Source: Cycas panzhihuaensis
Lineage: Eukaryota > Cycadophyta
Assembly: GCA_023213395.1 (NCBI GenBank)
Contig: CM041465.1
Location: 245,527,741 to 245,591,740, forward strand
Length of the DNA: 64,000 nucleotides
Reading direction: 5' to 3'
In this document: positions 23,670 to 35,800 of the stretch, piece after piece
Position numbering within the stretch: position 1 is the first letter of the stretch
Layout: every line of letters begins with the position of its first letter
Position numbers and translations under genes: made by a program
The notes under the pieces: model-generated
Told to the model about the DNA's origin: nothing
Database searches by the model: none
The model's input: the letters and a program-made list of their open reading frames with translations, nothing else

Positions 23670-24646
23670 TTGATTTATGATGTGACCAAAATTGATAGGG
23701 CTCCAATAGCCTTGAAAGATTTCAACATCAAACACCACATCAACAATGTGTTTTTTGTACGAAGAATGAAGATGAACTTGCTCTCCATTAGCCAGATGAA
23801 CAAGCAGAATTTAGATGTCATCTTTAGCCAAAGCATTTGTAAAATCACAGATCATGCAACAGGTAAACTTGTGGCCACAGGACATGAAGATGGTGGTTTA
23901 TACAGGTTGGATGGTGTCCCCTTTGCCACTACTCAATAAAATGAATCTTACTCAATGGCCAACATAGCTCAACTTGATAAGGGGAAAGATGTAATTGTTG
24001 AAGAGTCCCCTTGTATTTAGGAACTAAGTGAATGCTCACATTCAAAGGACATTGTCACCTCAAACAACTCAAAAGACCAATTATTACATCAACGCCTTGG
24101 TCATTTAAATATGCAAAGCTTGAACCTTATGTTTAGGCTTTAAATGGTACGTGGTTTACCAAAAATTAAGAGATACAACAATATATTTGAGGCTTGCCTA
24201 AAGGGAAAGCATCAGACAGAAAAGTTCCCTTTACAGAATGCATGGAAAACCTCACAACCGTTAGAGTTGGTCCACTTAGACATTTGTGGGTCCATGTCAA
24301 TCCAGTCACTCAATGGGAGCCTATATTTCATCACATTCATATATGACTTCTCAAGAAAAGTGTGGGTCTACTTTTCGAGAAACAAGTACTAAGCCTTAGA
24401 CAAATTCAAAGGGTTCAAAGCTGCACTTGAAAATGAAAGTGGTATGACAATCAAGACTCTTAGATTAGATAACGGTGGTGAGTATATCTTCAATCAGTTC
24501 AACAACTTTTGCAAGGAATATGGTATCCCATGCCAATTTTCAGCACTTCACACACCACAACAAAATGGTTTAGCCGAAAAGATGAACTAGACATTGGTGA
24601 ACGAAGGAAGAGGCATGCTTAGTGCTGCAAATCTTGTCACCAGATT
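23670..24646 (+). pseudogene. Copia D protease tail, pre-integrase and integrase
   Basis: Reads FNIKHHINNVFFVRRMKMN and LLSISQMN (protease tail), LLHQRLGHLNMQ (pre-integrase), EACLKGKHQTEKFP, ELVHLDICGSM with the first catalytic Asp, LYFITFIYDFSRKVWVYF, ESGMTIKTLRLDNGGEYI with the second Asp, HTPQQNGLAEKMN with the Glu-bearing block. It stops at MLSAANLVTRF. In-frame stops at 24001-24030 and at 24390-24392 inactivate it. Compared with copia C, the integrase is better preserved around the catalytic residues. Confidence 0.85.
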
Positions 24647-25437
24647 TTGATTGTCTAGGAATTGATTGATATTATCTCAGTTGTTGCTGGTTTTCCATTT
24701 AGTTGTCTTTGTTGGTTGGTGAACTATTACTACTCATCTACCTGCTTGCATTATTTACTTTTATTAGCAACATTTGTACTTGTTTTGGTCCTCATTCGGC
24801 ACGTAGCACACACACACGTTGTTGCCCTTGGATCGTAACTAGTTCAAGTCAATAAGTTCCTATCCCACAACTGTGTACACAAGATACTTGAGCACCTTGT
24901 GGGGGACGTATGTTCGCATCCTCATTTGCCCGGTTCCTCCACGCTCTAAGGATTCGTTGCAAAGCAGTGTTTTGTGTGTCCTCTCACAACTGCGTACACG
25001 ATGTGCACAAGCATCACATGGGGTCATAAGTTTGCATCTTCCTTTGCTTGGTTCCTCCATGCCCTAGGGCCCCATCACAAAGTAGTGTTTTGTACGTGCT
25101 CTCTCTCCATGTGTCCCTGTTAGAGGCACCAAAAACCGTACTTTGCAACAAATCTAGAAGGTAAAGGAGAATGTGAACATACGATCACAGTGCGTTTGTG
25201 CGTCACGTGTACGCGGTTATGGGGTAGGAAGTTGTTGGTGTGAACTAATTAGGATCTAAGAGCAACAATGCGCATATGTGCTATGTGTTAGGTAAGAACC
25301 AAAACGAGTGCAATTGTTGCTAACGGAAGCAAATGATGCAAGCAGACAAATGAGAAGCAGTTGTGCACCAACCAACAAAGATAGTTGAATGGAAAACTAG
25401 CAAGAACTAAGATAATATCAATCAGTTCCTAGACAAG
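24647..25437. repeat. Foldback hairpin, right arm copy
   Basis: Arms of about 230 bases: 24647-24880 begins TCTAGGAATTGATTGATATT and is matched in inverted orientation by 25200-25437, ending ATATCAATCAGTTCCTAGAC. The loop contains GTTCGCATCCTC and GTTTGCATCTTCC repeats and inverted AAAGCAGTGTTTTGT/AAAGTAGTGTTTTGT motifs. This is the fuller version of the 15025-15770 hairpin. No coding capacity; the 24860-25060 and 24873-25067 frames overlap in opposite directions and are shadows. Confidence 0.7.
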
Positions 25438-27044
25438 CGTCATCGAAAGGACCAAACAACAGTCAAAAGCCCTTAAAGTGTGAAGGGGTCGATCAAGCAC
25501 GAATGTTCACAACTCCTACATGATCTACGTGCCTAACTTAAGGAATCTGTAATCCCCCAAGCTATTAATTTGTCCTAACTCACTTGACTCCTAATTGACC
25601 TAGAACAATAGACTCAATCCATGAGAATGAGGAAAGGACAACCCAGAGTGCAAGGCCTGAAGAAATTAGGACCATAGGATTGATCTGCTCATGGATAAGG
25701 TGGTGGTGACTCGTCAATATTGAGAATGATTCTCGCACGAATGTAAGAGTGGCCTGGTAGTGCCTGCATCTGATTCCAACGAGCTTCAAGCTCCCAAGTG
25801 GTGAAGAGGACGTGGACATTGTTCTCAACGGGAGAGATGAAGTTCATTTTGCTGACCATACCCCACACGTTAGCATGTGGCAGTGTCAAATGCACTTCAA
25901 TCATTCGTTCGGAACATTGATATGGAGGACTCAACGCACCTTGAAGCACAACATCAGGTCTTTCATCTGATAATAAAATCTAGGTAGAAAGACGTCAACC
26001 CTCCCTCGTTAGTACGAGAATGGATCCTAGTTGCTAAAAGAGACTAGAGAAGAAAACAACAAACACCTAAATGCAAGTAACATGCACTTTTGATTGAATG
26101 CGAACAACAGAAAGTGCTAACTAGCAAAAATGACTATAGTCTCTCATATTTGAAGACCCACAACAAGTGTGACCCTTTCCTTCATTAGGCCTCTAGAAAA
26201 GCACACACATAGAGCCAAACAAGAAATGTTGTGTGCAGTATAGAATGCAAATTGAAAAAGGATCCTTTTTATCCCCTCCTCTCCACGTGGTTTTTTTTTT
26301 CTTTTTCTTTTTTCTTTTCCTTTTAAAAACATAAATCAAGTCCTGCAAACAAGGGCATAAACATATCACGCAAACCGTGCTCAAATAAGTAATCAAGTCA
26401 AACAATCGTACCGTTTTTGTTTTATGGAAATAAACAACAATGCCAAAAAGAACATTTCTCTCTTTTTTTTTGTGTGTGTGCTCTTAAAATACCAAAAAAA
26501 AAAACCACCTTTGAGTGGGACTGATAAAAACTACCTGGAACCAAACAACAATCAAAAGCCCTTGCAGTCTGAAGGGGCCGATGGAGCACAAATGCTCACC
26601 ACCCTTATGTGATCTACGTGTCTATCCTAAGGAATTCCCCCAGGATACTGACCTGTTCTAAACCACCTGACTACTAATCGACTTAGAATGACAGGCTCAA
26701 TTTATGAGAACGAGGAAAGGACAACCCAGAGCTAGAGGCTTGAAGCAAGCAGGACCATATGATAAATTCGCTTGTGGATAAGTTGGTGGGGACTCATCAA
26801 TACTGACGATGATCCTTGCATGAATGCAATAGTGGTTTCACAGTGCTCGCATCCGATTTCAACGAGACTCAAGCTCCCAAGAGGTGAAGAAGACGAGGAC
26901 ACTACTCTTAACAGGAGAGATGAAGTTCACTCGAATGACCACACGCCTCGCGCGTTATCACGTGGCGAGGTTAGACATCCTTCAATCGCCCCTTCAGAAC
27001 ATGGATATGGAGTACTCGATGCACCTAGAGGCACAAGACTAGGC
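25438..27044 (-). repeat. Gypsy LTR repeat units (i) and (ii), right arm
   Basis: Minus-orientation copies of the about 1.07-kb unit found once in the left arm (13930-14990). Unit (i) spans about 25438-26530; unit (ii) restarts at about 26530 with the same CCAAACAACAATCAAAAGCCC start and is lost near 27044 (…CACAAGACTAGG). Landmarks shared by all units: AAGCTCCCAAG, GATGAAGTTCA, CACGTTAGCA, AACATGCACTTTTGATTG, and a long T/A run near TTTGAGTGGGACT. The 25689-25949 and 26772-27200 open frames are unit sequence, not genes. Confidence 0.7.
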
Positions 27045-27179
27045 GGCCTGATCTTGATGAAGACTCATCAGATCTTGATGAAATTCAATGGCAAGGGTCG
27101 CACATCCGATACAAAGGCGCATCTAAGATTTGAGCTCCCTTCGTTGCTCCTAGACAGAGAACGAACGACTAGATGTGTT
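27045..27179. other. Junction segment between LTR unit and truncated copia
   Basis: Not homologous to the corresponding 37600 region of the sister unit. It has no recognisable domain. It separates unit (ii) from leader sequence of a copia family 1 element. Confidence 0.3.
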
Positions 27180-28610
27180 GGCTGGGCGCTCAACAGGTGA
27201 GGACTAAAACAAGTGTCGCACTCATACTAGGGTGACGTACGGCTACCGTACGGTCTCCGTGGGATCCGCAGGGAGAAAACAAAGCCTTCAGAGATCACTT
27301 GAAACAATATTCACATTCCAGGTGGGTGTTGGAACTGCGGCTGGGGTTTGAGAGGCTGTCCGGTTCTCAGAGTAAGTCGTGCACCAACTAAGGAGCTTTC
27401 AGAAGATGAGGGACAACTGAGTGTGGTGTAGACATTGCCTTGAAGACAGATACTCCTGCATATGAGTCAGTACTTGGACAACCAGGCTGATTTAAGAGGA
27501 AAAAGCAATGAAAACCTCAATTTCTGAAGTAGAAATCATTGAAAACAGTGATAAAATGACTCAACTCTGCTCAGAAATATTAAATAACAGTTGCAGATTA
27601 CTAATATTAGCTTGAGAGCTGATTTATCGCCAAGAACAAGCTAAATACAATCAGCACTAGAGATTTGGAGGTTTTCAGTGGGATTTGAGGGCTGAACATA
27701 CCCAGAATTTGATACACAACCTGCAATAAGTCCAGAACTTGAAATAATCTCAGTCAGTGAGATTAAAAAATATCATAGTATTCCAACACCTTGAACTATA
27801 AGAAGAATCAACTTAAAATAATTATTTTTTAGTGAAAAATCATGAGAAAACGTGAGTACACTTGCTCAAAACCCTTAAGGTGATCTGAATTTTTTTTTTT
27901 TAGATCTGAATATAGAGTGCTCCAGCCTTTAAAAAATACTCCAACAACTTAAACTGCAGAAAATGGGATTTAACAAACCTTGGATCGCCTTCGGAGGGCG
28001 AAGGTCGTCACCAAGGGTTTGTAGCCCTTCTTTGAATCTACTTGAGCAGCAACAAACGGAATAGAGGGAACTAGTCTCCTCTTGCTCTGATACCAAATGT
28101 GAAAAAGGGCCTAATGGCCTTACAATCCCAAGATCTAGAAGCTAGGTTCACTCTAGTTCTAGAAAGCAACAAATGCTAACAAGTATGATACTCTTAAGAT
28201 GAAAGCATGAAAAAGGAGAGGGGTTGGAATTGGTCCAACCTCCAAATGAATAACAGTTTGATTAGCAAACTGGCAGCATAACTGTCTGACTCCAACCCTA
28301 TATGAGAACAATGAGGAGAGGTCTCATTATATAGAGTGAAATGAGAGACCTAAGGCATTGGATGTTTGACAAGTGTCAAACATCCAAGGTACATGCGTTG
28401 CATGTAGGACATGTGTCCTTTTAGGGCTCTCAAGTGAGCAAAAGTGCATGGGGGTCCATTTGACCCTTTAGTGACAATGTTGTGTCACTAGAAAGAATAT
28501 GGGTGTGCACTTTATCAGTTAAGTGATAAGTCACCCCTAAAGTATAAAAGTATAAATATTACATGAAAAATAAAGTACATAATCTTTACATGTAAACATA
28601 AGGTTTAACA
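27180..28610 (-). mobile_element. Truncated Ty1/copia family 1: 5' LTR plus leader
   Basis: On the minus strand a 513-bp LTR (28610 down to 28098, TGTTAAACC...TTTTTCACA) is followed by a primer-binding site complementary to initiator tRNA-Met (GCTCTGATACCA on plus, 28084-28095) and by leader sequence homologous to copia A downstream of its PBS (AGGAGACTAG, then the GACGACCTTCG...CCGAAGGCGAT block). No gag or pol follows; the element ends near 27180. It was inserted in the same LTR unit array as copia A. A second LTR is absent, so it is a 5' fragment. Confidence 0.75.
28098..28610 (-). repeat. 5' LTR of truncated copia family 1
   Basis: Begins TGTTAAACCTTATG at 28610 and ends in CACA at 28098 on the minus strand; the TATA-box region (CTATATAA, about 28329-28336) and the U3 palindrome CTTGGATGTTTGACA / TGTCAAACATCC.. 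(about 28355-28388, with changes) are conserved. It matches the copia A and B LTRs throughout. Confidence 0.8.
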
Positions 28611-28918
28611 CAAAACCCATAGTGAAAGGCCTGAAGAAATTAAGACCATAGGATTGATCTGCTTATGGATAAGGTGGTGGTGACTTGTCAATATTGACAA
28701 TGTTTCTCGCACAAATGTAAGAGTGGCTTGGTAGTGCCTGCATCTGATTCCAACGCGCCTCAAGCTCCCAAGAGGTGAAGAGGATGAGGACATTGCTCTC
28801 AACAGAAGAGATGAAGTTCATTTTGCTGACCATACCCCACACGTTAGCATGTGGTAATGTCAAACGCTAGTTGCTAAAAGAGATTAGAGAAGAAAACAAC
28901 AAACACCTGGATGTAAGT
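28611..28918 (-). repeat. Gypsy LTR unit (iii), part 1
   Basis: Minus-orientation unit sequence from AGGCCTGAAGAAATTAAG to AAACACCTGGATGTAAGT. It is cut at 28918 by copia A and resumes at 36614. The uninterrupted equivalents are 26040-26110 (right arm) and about 14340-14425 (left arm), which act as empty-site references. Confidence 0.75.
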
Positions 28919-29471
28919 TGTTAAACCTTATGTTTACATGTTAAGATATTGTACTTTAATTTTCTTGTAATATGTGTACTTTGTACTTTAGGGGTGACTT
29001 ATCACTTAAGTGATAAAGTGCACACCCACATTCTTTCTAGTGACACAACGTTGTCACTAAAGGGTCAAATGGACCCTCATGCATTTTTGCTCACATGAGA
29101 GCCCAAAAGGACACATGTCCAACATGCAAGGCATGTATCTTGGATGTTTGACACTTGTCAAACATCCAAGGCCTTAGGTCTCTCATCTCACTCTATATAA
29201 TGAGACCTCTTCTCATTGTCTCACAATAGAGTTGGAGCTGTATTATTATGTTGTCAGTTTGCTAATCAAACTGTTCATTCTTTGGAGGTTGGACCAATTC
29301 CAACTCCACATATTGGGTATCATTTTCTCTTGCTCCTTCATTTATGCTTTCTCTCTTTGCTTTCTCTTTACCTTGAGATTGTTATACTTGTTAGTATTTA
29401 TGCTCCTAGAACTAGAGTGATCCTAGTTTCTAGATCTTGGGACTGTTGAGGCCATCTAGCCTCTTTTCACA
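28919..29471 (+). repeat. 5' LTR of copia A
   Basis: 553 bp, TG...CA termini. U3 holds an 18-bp perfect palindrome TTATCACTTAAGTGATAA (28999-29016), inverted arms TAGTGAC/GTCACTA around ACAACGTTGT (29038-29059) and 15-bp inverted arms CTTGGATGTTTGACA / TGTCAAACATCCAAG (29139-29153, 29156-29170). A TATA box CTATATAA follows at 29193-29200. Same length as the 3' LTR. Confidence 0.95.
29139..29200 (+). promoter_or_regulatory. Copia A U3 palindrome and TATA box
   Basis: The 32-bp near-palindrome at 29139-29170 (two-base centre) stands about 23 bases before CTATATAA (29193-29200). The same pairing is present in all five family 1 LTRs in the window, with one change in the 3' LTR of copia A. The TATA box is the likely core promoter; binding of a dimeric regulator to the palindrome is inference. 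Confidence 0.6.
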
Positions 29472-29473
29472 TT

Positions 29474-29485
29474 TGGTATCAGAGC
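29474..29485 (+). other. Primer-binding site of copia A
   Basis: TGGTATCAGAGC, two bases after the 5' LTR; complementary to the 3' end of plant initiator tRNA-Met, which primes minus-strand synthesis. Confidence 0.9.
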
Positions 29486-31861
29486 AAGAGGAGACTAGCT
29501 CCCTCTGTTCTGGTTTGCAGCTGCTCAAGGAGATTTGAAGAAAGCATACAAACCCTTGGTGACGACCTTCGCACTCCGAAGGCGATTCAAGGTTTGTTTG
29601 AAGATTTTTTTTTGCAGGTTCAAGCTTTTGGAGCTAATTTTTTAAGGCTGGAGCTGGGTTATGTTCTAATCTTTTTTTTCTCACAAAGATCATTGGAGTA
29701 CGACAAATTCTTTGTTACAAGCGATTTTCTCTTTTGAAAATATTATTTTGGTTAATATTTTCACTCAGATTTGTAAAAAGTAGAGGAAACTCAGTCAAAT
29801 CTAGCTAGTTGGAGTCAATTTTTTTTTTTTTCAGTCATTATAATTGCAGATCTGGCTGCTTATATCTAGATACCTGCTGTTCTTTTTTTAAAGTCTCAGA
29901 AAGGGTTTGTAACTCTAGACAAATGTACGGCTGTTCCTGCTGTTCTACGAAGTTCTCTCTTCAGTTCTGGCCTTTTGTGGTTCGTCTCCAACAATTTGCA
30001 GACTTCTGGAGGTGTAGCAGACCCTGCGTGGGTCCCACAGAGCCATTCGAGTGACCGTATGTCACTCTCAGGGCCGTACAACAAACGCTGTTCCTGCACA
30101 GTCCGTGCGCCCATGTTAGAGTCCTCTCTGCTCTGTTCTCTCACTACGCTGAAAGTATTCAACTCAAAATCACCAGATGCCTTCGTTGGATCATCATAGC
30201 CACATGCCTGAAATCTCGTGATGATCGGATCAACACAGAGGCAGATCGATCGATCTGTTCCCTCACGGAGGCGCATGGAAAAATAGCGACTGAGCAAATC
30301 GCATTTTTTCCAAACTTTTTTTATTCAAAATTTTAGCTTCAATACTTTAGTTTATGAAAATAGGAATATTCCTAGGTATATTCACTTTTTCATAAAGTTA
30401 AGTTAGCCTAAGTTTATCTTAAATCTCTTATTTAAGTGATTTAATCATCAAAAATCATTTTTTAACCCAAATTCAAACGGATATTTAGTGATTTTTAATT
30501 TTCTGACTTTATTTAAGACTAAATCAAGTCTTTTTCAAGTATTTTTATACATTAAAAGTGATTTTTCTTCTCTTATTAAGTCAATTTTACAAATCAAGGC
30601 ACTTTGCATAGTGACCTTAGCTTAAATTTATTAAGAGAAAGATCACCTTTTTTTGTATTTTTGAAGCTAAAAGTCTTCTGAGTATTGAGTGATTTCATTA
30701 AATCACCAATACTAACTTGAACTCACTAATTTAGAGACAGAAATACTCTTGCCTAATTGTTTTAAAAGGCTCCCTGCGTGGTGTCCTTGGTGTTCAAGTT
30801 GCAAAAAAAATTCAAATTTAAGCCTATGTTTTTTGGCTCTTAAAAGTTTTTTTAACACTTAGTCAGTTTTGAAATAAGTGTTAAGTGACTTTAAGTGAAA
30901 TGATTCTAAGTGTTTTTCATTGAAAAAGTGATATTTATCACTAATTTTTAAACACTTTTAAGGCACCTTGCATGGTGACCTAATGCCCTTAGTCTCAAAG
31001 AGGGCTCAAATACACTTTGTACTTAATAAAAATCACTTCTCTTTTGATCGTTGGGACTAATTTAAAGTCCCAACACTTGGTGCTTGATGTCCATTTTCAT
31101 GCAAGTGGTTCTCTTACCTTCATTTTTCAAAGATTAAAAGGAACCCACTTATATCTTCATCACTAGTTTTGACTTACTTCATTCAAGATTTAAGCTTTTT
31201 CAAAAAGTACTTTGCAAAACTTATTGTAATCAAGCATTTGGTTTCTTACTTGGATCAACAAAGCACTACATTTTCATTAAAGTGCTCATTGTAAAAACAC
31301 TACTAGTGTTCATATTGGTGTACTTACATTGCTTCCTCTTGAAGCCACTTTCATTGTAAAGCTTAATCAAGGCATTCTCATAAAGTACATCTTCCAAGTA
31401 AAAGAAATCTAAGTTCACTTTAAAAGCGCTAAAAGTGACTTAAAATCATTGGAGAGGCCGAAAAAGGTTCACACCTTGCCTCTAAATTAACCTTAAGCTT
31501 GGTGCATTCCACAGGGGACCAACCGACTGCAGTCGGTGCCACAATTAAGGTTGCTTGAGGGAAAGAAGGTTCGAAAAGGGTGTTATTGGGGCTGTGAATC
31601 CCAGGGAAAGCATGGTACGTCCATGCAGATCAACCCTATTTGCCTTGTCCTAGATGTAACTTGGCCAACTGTTGGATCTCCTCTATAAGATCAGAGTTGG
31701 ACCAACTCTATAGCCTAGTCCTCCACCCCTCATCATTCCATTCAGTTGTTGGATCTTCTAGTAAGATCAGGACTGTTGGTTTCGTTAGAAGGTGGAACTT
31801 AAGCGACGAAAGCTTTGAGTTTCCAGGTTATCTGTTAGCTTCAAGCTTTTATAACTGACAC
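29486..31861 (+). other. Long untranslated leader of copia A
   Basis: 2.4 kb between PBS and gag start. No conserved protein was recognised; the 29896-30297 (minus) and 29809-30054 frames are not domain-bearing. AT-rich with recurrent AAGTGATTTT-like phrases and three related GGCACCTTGCATGGTGACC-like blocks (about 30598, 30772, 30961). A block at 31490-31625 (GAGGCC...CAGTCGGT...GGTGTTATTGGGG) is conserved in copia B at 60770-60960, so part of the leader is under family-level conservation or recent common descent. Confidence 0.6.
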
Positions 31862-32800
31862 ATGGCTGCTATAAACATGCTAAATGCATGCACCATTCGA
31901 TTAACAGGACAAGATAATTATCAAGAATGGAAGAGACTCACTCAGAACTTGCTGATCATGAACGAATTTTGGAGTTATGTTTTACGGGAGATTACCTCGA
32001 CCAAAGACCGTTATCAATGGTAATGTTACTGTGCAACTTGATGATGCTTTACTTGCTGCTTGGGAAGCCAAAGATGAAATCGCTTTGGCATTCCTTCCCA
32101 TGATTGTTGATGTGCATGTAGATCAGAATATTGCTCGTGCTAAAACTTCTAACGAAGCTTGGGACACTTTGTCCTCATTGTAGGAAAGGCGAGATTAAGC
32201 TCGCATTTTAATGGCTAAGGCAAAATTGTATTCTGTTAAGTTTGTCAAGCCCATGTCGGCTTTTCTTTCCTCCATCAAGGAGTTATGTAATGAACTGAAT
32301 ACACTTGGTAGTCCAACTACAAGAGATGAATTGATCACATCCATCACCAAAGCTTTACCCAAGGACTACAATGGCTTCATTTCGTCTACTACAAGAGATG
32401 GTTCTCTCAAAATTATGACATTCAATGAATTTGAAAGTCTGCTACTTCAAGAAGAACAAATCTACATTAAGGATAATGAGGAGGAACCATCTACATCAGG
32501 TGCATTCACAGCCAATTCAAATGTCAAACAACAACCCAAACCTGCACTCTCAAAGCAGTTTGAGAACATGAACATTGGGTCTTCAAGGACCAATGTTGTA
32601 TGCCATTATTGTGGTAAACCTGGCCACATAACACCTGATTGTCATAAAAAGCATGCAGATCTACGCCAGCAGCAGCATCAGCCACGTCATCCCAATCGAC
32701 GATGGCGACCACGTCGTGCAGCAAAGGTTTCAACAGCAACAACATTAGCAACAGCAACCCTCTCGACCAAATCGAGGTGCCTATCGAGGAGATCAAAGAG
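31862..32800 (+). pseudogene. Copia A gag
   Basis: Begins MAAINMLNACTIRLTGQDNYQEWKR at 31862, shifts frame near 31985, and continues AAWEAKDEIALAFLPMIVDV, EAWDTLSSL (stop 32181-32183), KAKLYSVKFVKPMSAFLSSIKELCNEL, TKALPKDYNGFISSTTRDGS and FESLLLQEEQIY. An intact zinc knuckle CHYCGKPGHITPDC (CX2CX4HX4C) lies at about 32600-32641, followed by a frameshift. About 310 residues in total. Gag coats the RNA. Confidence 0.9.
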
Positions 32801-32811
32801 GAAGTGGGGGT

Positions 32812-35800
32812 TTGAGAGGTGGCAATCAACGCCACTCTAATGAATTTGCAGATGAAGACAAACTGTTTTGTGCATATCAGACATCCAAGGTTGATGAAAC
32901 TTGGATTATTGATTCTGGAGCTTCACAACACATGACTGGAAGTGAAGAGCTCCTCACCAACATCAAGGAAGGCAAAGGTCAATCAGTGACCTTTGGGAAT
33001 AACCAATCTGTCAAAATTTTTGGAGTAGGCACAATAACTCCATTTTCTTCTTCATCAAATCCTTCCTCCTCATTTCCCGATGGCAATGCCTATTTAATAC
33101 CTTCAATGGACAAAAACTTACTATCTATTAGCAAGTTAGACAAGCAACAGATGAGTATATTATTCAGAAACGGGAAATGTATAATCAGTGACAAAGAAGA
33201 CCAAGTAGTAGCTGTTGGCTATAAGGATCAAGGCCTCTACAAATTGGATGCAAATAATATAACACTTGATTCTACTTACTTTGGTTCCACTGTCACTCCT
33301 TACTTGTCCAAGATGCAACTTTGGCATCAACGTCTAGGCCACTTAAGCTTAGACAATTTGAGGCAGATGATCAACAACAACATGGTACATGGGCTTCCTA
33401 AGATTTATGGAACAAAATGTCTTTGCGAAGTGTGCATTATGGGAACTCAACATCGCTTGCCTTTCCCTAAAGGCAAAGCGTGGCGTGCATCACATCCTCT
33501 GCAGCTAGTACATTCGGATTTGTGTGGACCTATGTCCACATCATCTTTTGGAGGAGCTTTGTACTACATCTCCTTCATTGATGACTTTTTTCACAAAGTC
33601 TGGGTCTATTTTATCAAACACAAATCAGAAGCATTTTCCAAGTTCAAAGAATTCAAGCTTGAAGTGGAAAATGAGTCTGGCCATTCAATCAAAACATTAC
33701 AGACAAACAATGGAGGTGAATTTACATCAAATGAATTCACCCAATACTGCAAGGATAACGGCATTCGGAGACAACTGACAATACCTCACACTCCTCAACA
33801 AAATGGAGTCTCCAAACGAATGAACAGAACTTTGGCCAATAAAGCCAAAGCAATGATGCATGCACAAGGACTCACTTGAGCTTACAGGGCAGAAGCATTT
33901 CACACAACTGCCTATGTGGCCAATCGCAGTCCTACTACAACAGTCACCAACATGACATCCGAGGAGGCATGGTCTGGCAAAAAGCCTACTGTCAGCCATT
34001 TGAGGACTTTTGGGTGCACTGCTTATATGCACATTCCCGATCAACAAAGGAAGAAATTAGACAAGCATAGTCTGAAATGCATCTTTGTAGGATATGCCAT
34101 TCACAGCAAAGCCTACAAGTTGTATGATCCTATAGGAAAGAAAATGCATCTCTCAAGAGATGTCATCTTTGCTGAAGAAGATCACAAGGAGGTGCAAACA
34201 ACATCCATGCAACCTCCCGTTGACAAAGGCAAGAAGATTGTTGAGGCCTTCCTTCCCTCTCAATCTTCTACACCATGTACATCATCTGCACCAGTTGGAC
34301 CGTCTACTTCAACTGAATTTGCTCCACTTGATCCAAGCACATCTTCTGTTGACCAACCACTAAGACCAGAAGATCTTAAGGTTCAAGTAACGTTGATTCA
34401 AAAGTTACCCAAATGGTACACACAAATAGTTCAGGACGGTCACATCATTGAAGGAAAGCGTCCACCTAAATACCAGCAGCAAACCAATTATGCACTTATG
34501 GCTGAAGTGCTTTGTGTTGATGAGCCTTCCACTTTTGAGGAGGCTTCTAAAAATGAAAATTAGAAGGCTGCCATGGATGAAGAAATCCATTGTATTGAAA
34601 AGAATGGAACTTGGAATTTGGTTGAATTGCCTAAACACAAACAGGCAATCAGTTGCAAATGGGTCTACAAGACCAAATTCCATTCTGATGGTTCACTTAA
34701 AAGGCAAAAGGCCTGCCTTGTGGCAAAAGGATTTAAACAAAAAGAAGGCATAGACTATGAGGAAACTTTTGCACCAATGGCGAACATGAACACCATCAGA
34801 CTCGTCTTGGCCTTAGTTGCTCAATGTAAATGGCCAGTTTATCAGATGGATGTGAAGAGCGCCTTTCTTAATGGCGATCTTCAGGAGGAGGTATATTTGG
34901 ATCAACCTCCCGGATACAAAGTACAATGCAAGGAGCATTTTGTGTATCACCTAAAAAAGGCGTTATATGGCTTGAAGCAAGCTCCAAGGGCATGGTACTC
35001 GAAGATCGATGATTACTTCTTGAGACATGGGTTACATCGATCTACTTCAGATCCTAATCTGTATATAAAACATGAAAAGAACCATGTAATTTTTGTTGCC
35101 TTGTATGTAGATGACTTAGTGATCACTGGTAGTGACACTAAGATGATTCACATTCTGCAAGTTGACTTGAAGAGAAGTTTCGAGATGACAGATCTTGGAT
35201 TTCTCCATTACTTTTTAGGCTTTGAGATATGGCAACAGCCAGGCTATATCTTCATCTCCCAAGCGAAATATTCTTGGGACATTTTGCAGCGGTTCAGGAT
35301 GCACGACTGCAAACCAGCGTCTACACCTATGGAGAATGGATCTAAGCTTACTCTTAATGAGGAAGCTGCACCGGCAGATCCCACACTTTACCGGCAGTTG
35401 ATTGGGAGTCTCATTTATCTCACCAACACTCGACCGGACATCTCATTTGCAGTTGGGATTTGCTCATGTTACATGTCTCAACCCAATCAGATACACTGGA
35501 ATGCAGTCAAATGCATACTTAAGTACATCAAAGGCAACTTGCAGCATGGCCTTGAGTATGCACATAATGGGAACTTCACTCTGTAAGGGTTCTCAGATTC
35601 TGATTGGGCAGGTTGCCAAGATAGTAGAAGATCAACCTCGGGATACTATTTTTCCCTTGGTTCAGCAGTTGTTTTGTGGAGTTGCAAGAAGCAACCCAAT
35701 GTTACCTTGTCCTCCACCGAAGCAGAGTACAAAGTTGCTGTCAGCGCAGCTTGTGAGGCTATCTGGCTATGACGGATTCTTGGGGAACTTGGACTTAAGC

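Larger units (their letters stand above)
21877..24646 (+). mobile_element. Ty1/copia fragment D (family 2), right arm
   Basis: Mirror copy of copia C. Gag frame 1 runs from 21877 through in-frame stops (22129-22131, 22639-22641), Gln-rich tract, protease to about 23438, then the SINE, then pre-integrase and integrase in a new frame. It ends within the integrase at 24646 (MLSAANLVTRF), where it joins the hairpin. It therefore lacks all of RT, whereas copia C retains half of it: each arm suffered its own deletion at the copia/hairpin junction. Confidence 0.85.

Noticed and set aside
29896-30297. 133-codon minus frame in the copia A leader
   Set aside because: Antisense to an untranslated leader, no domain and not kept in copia B.
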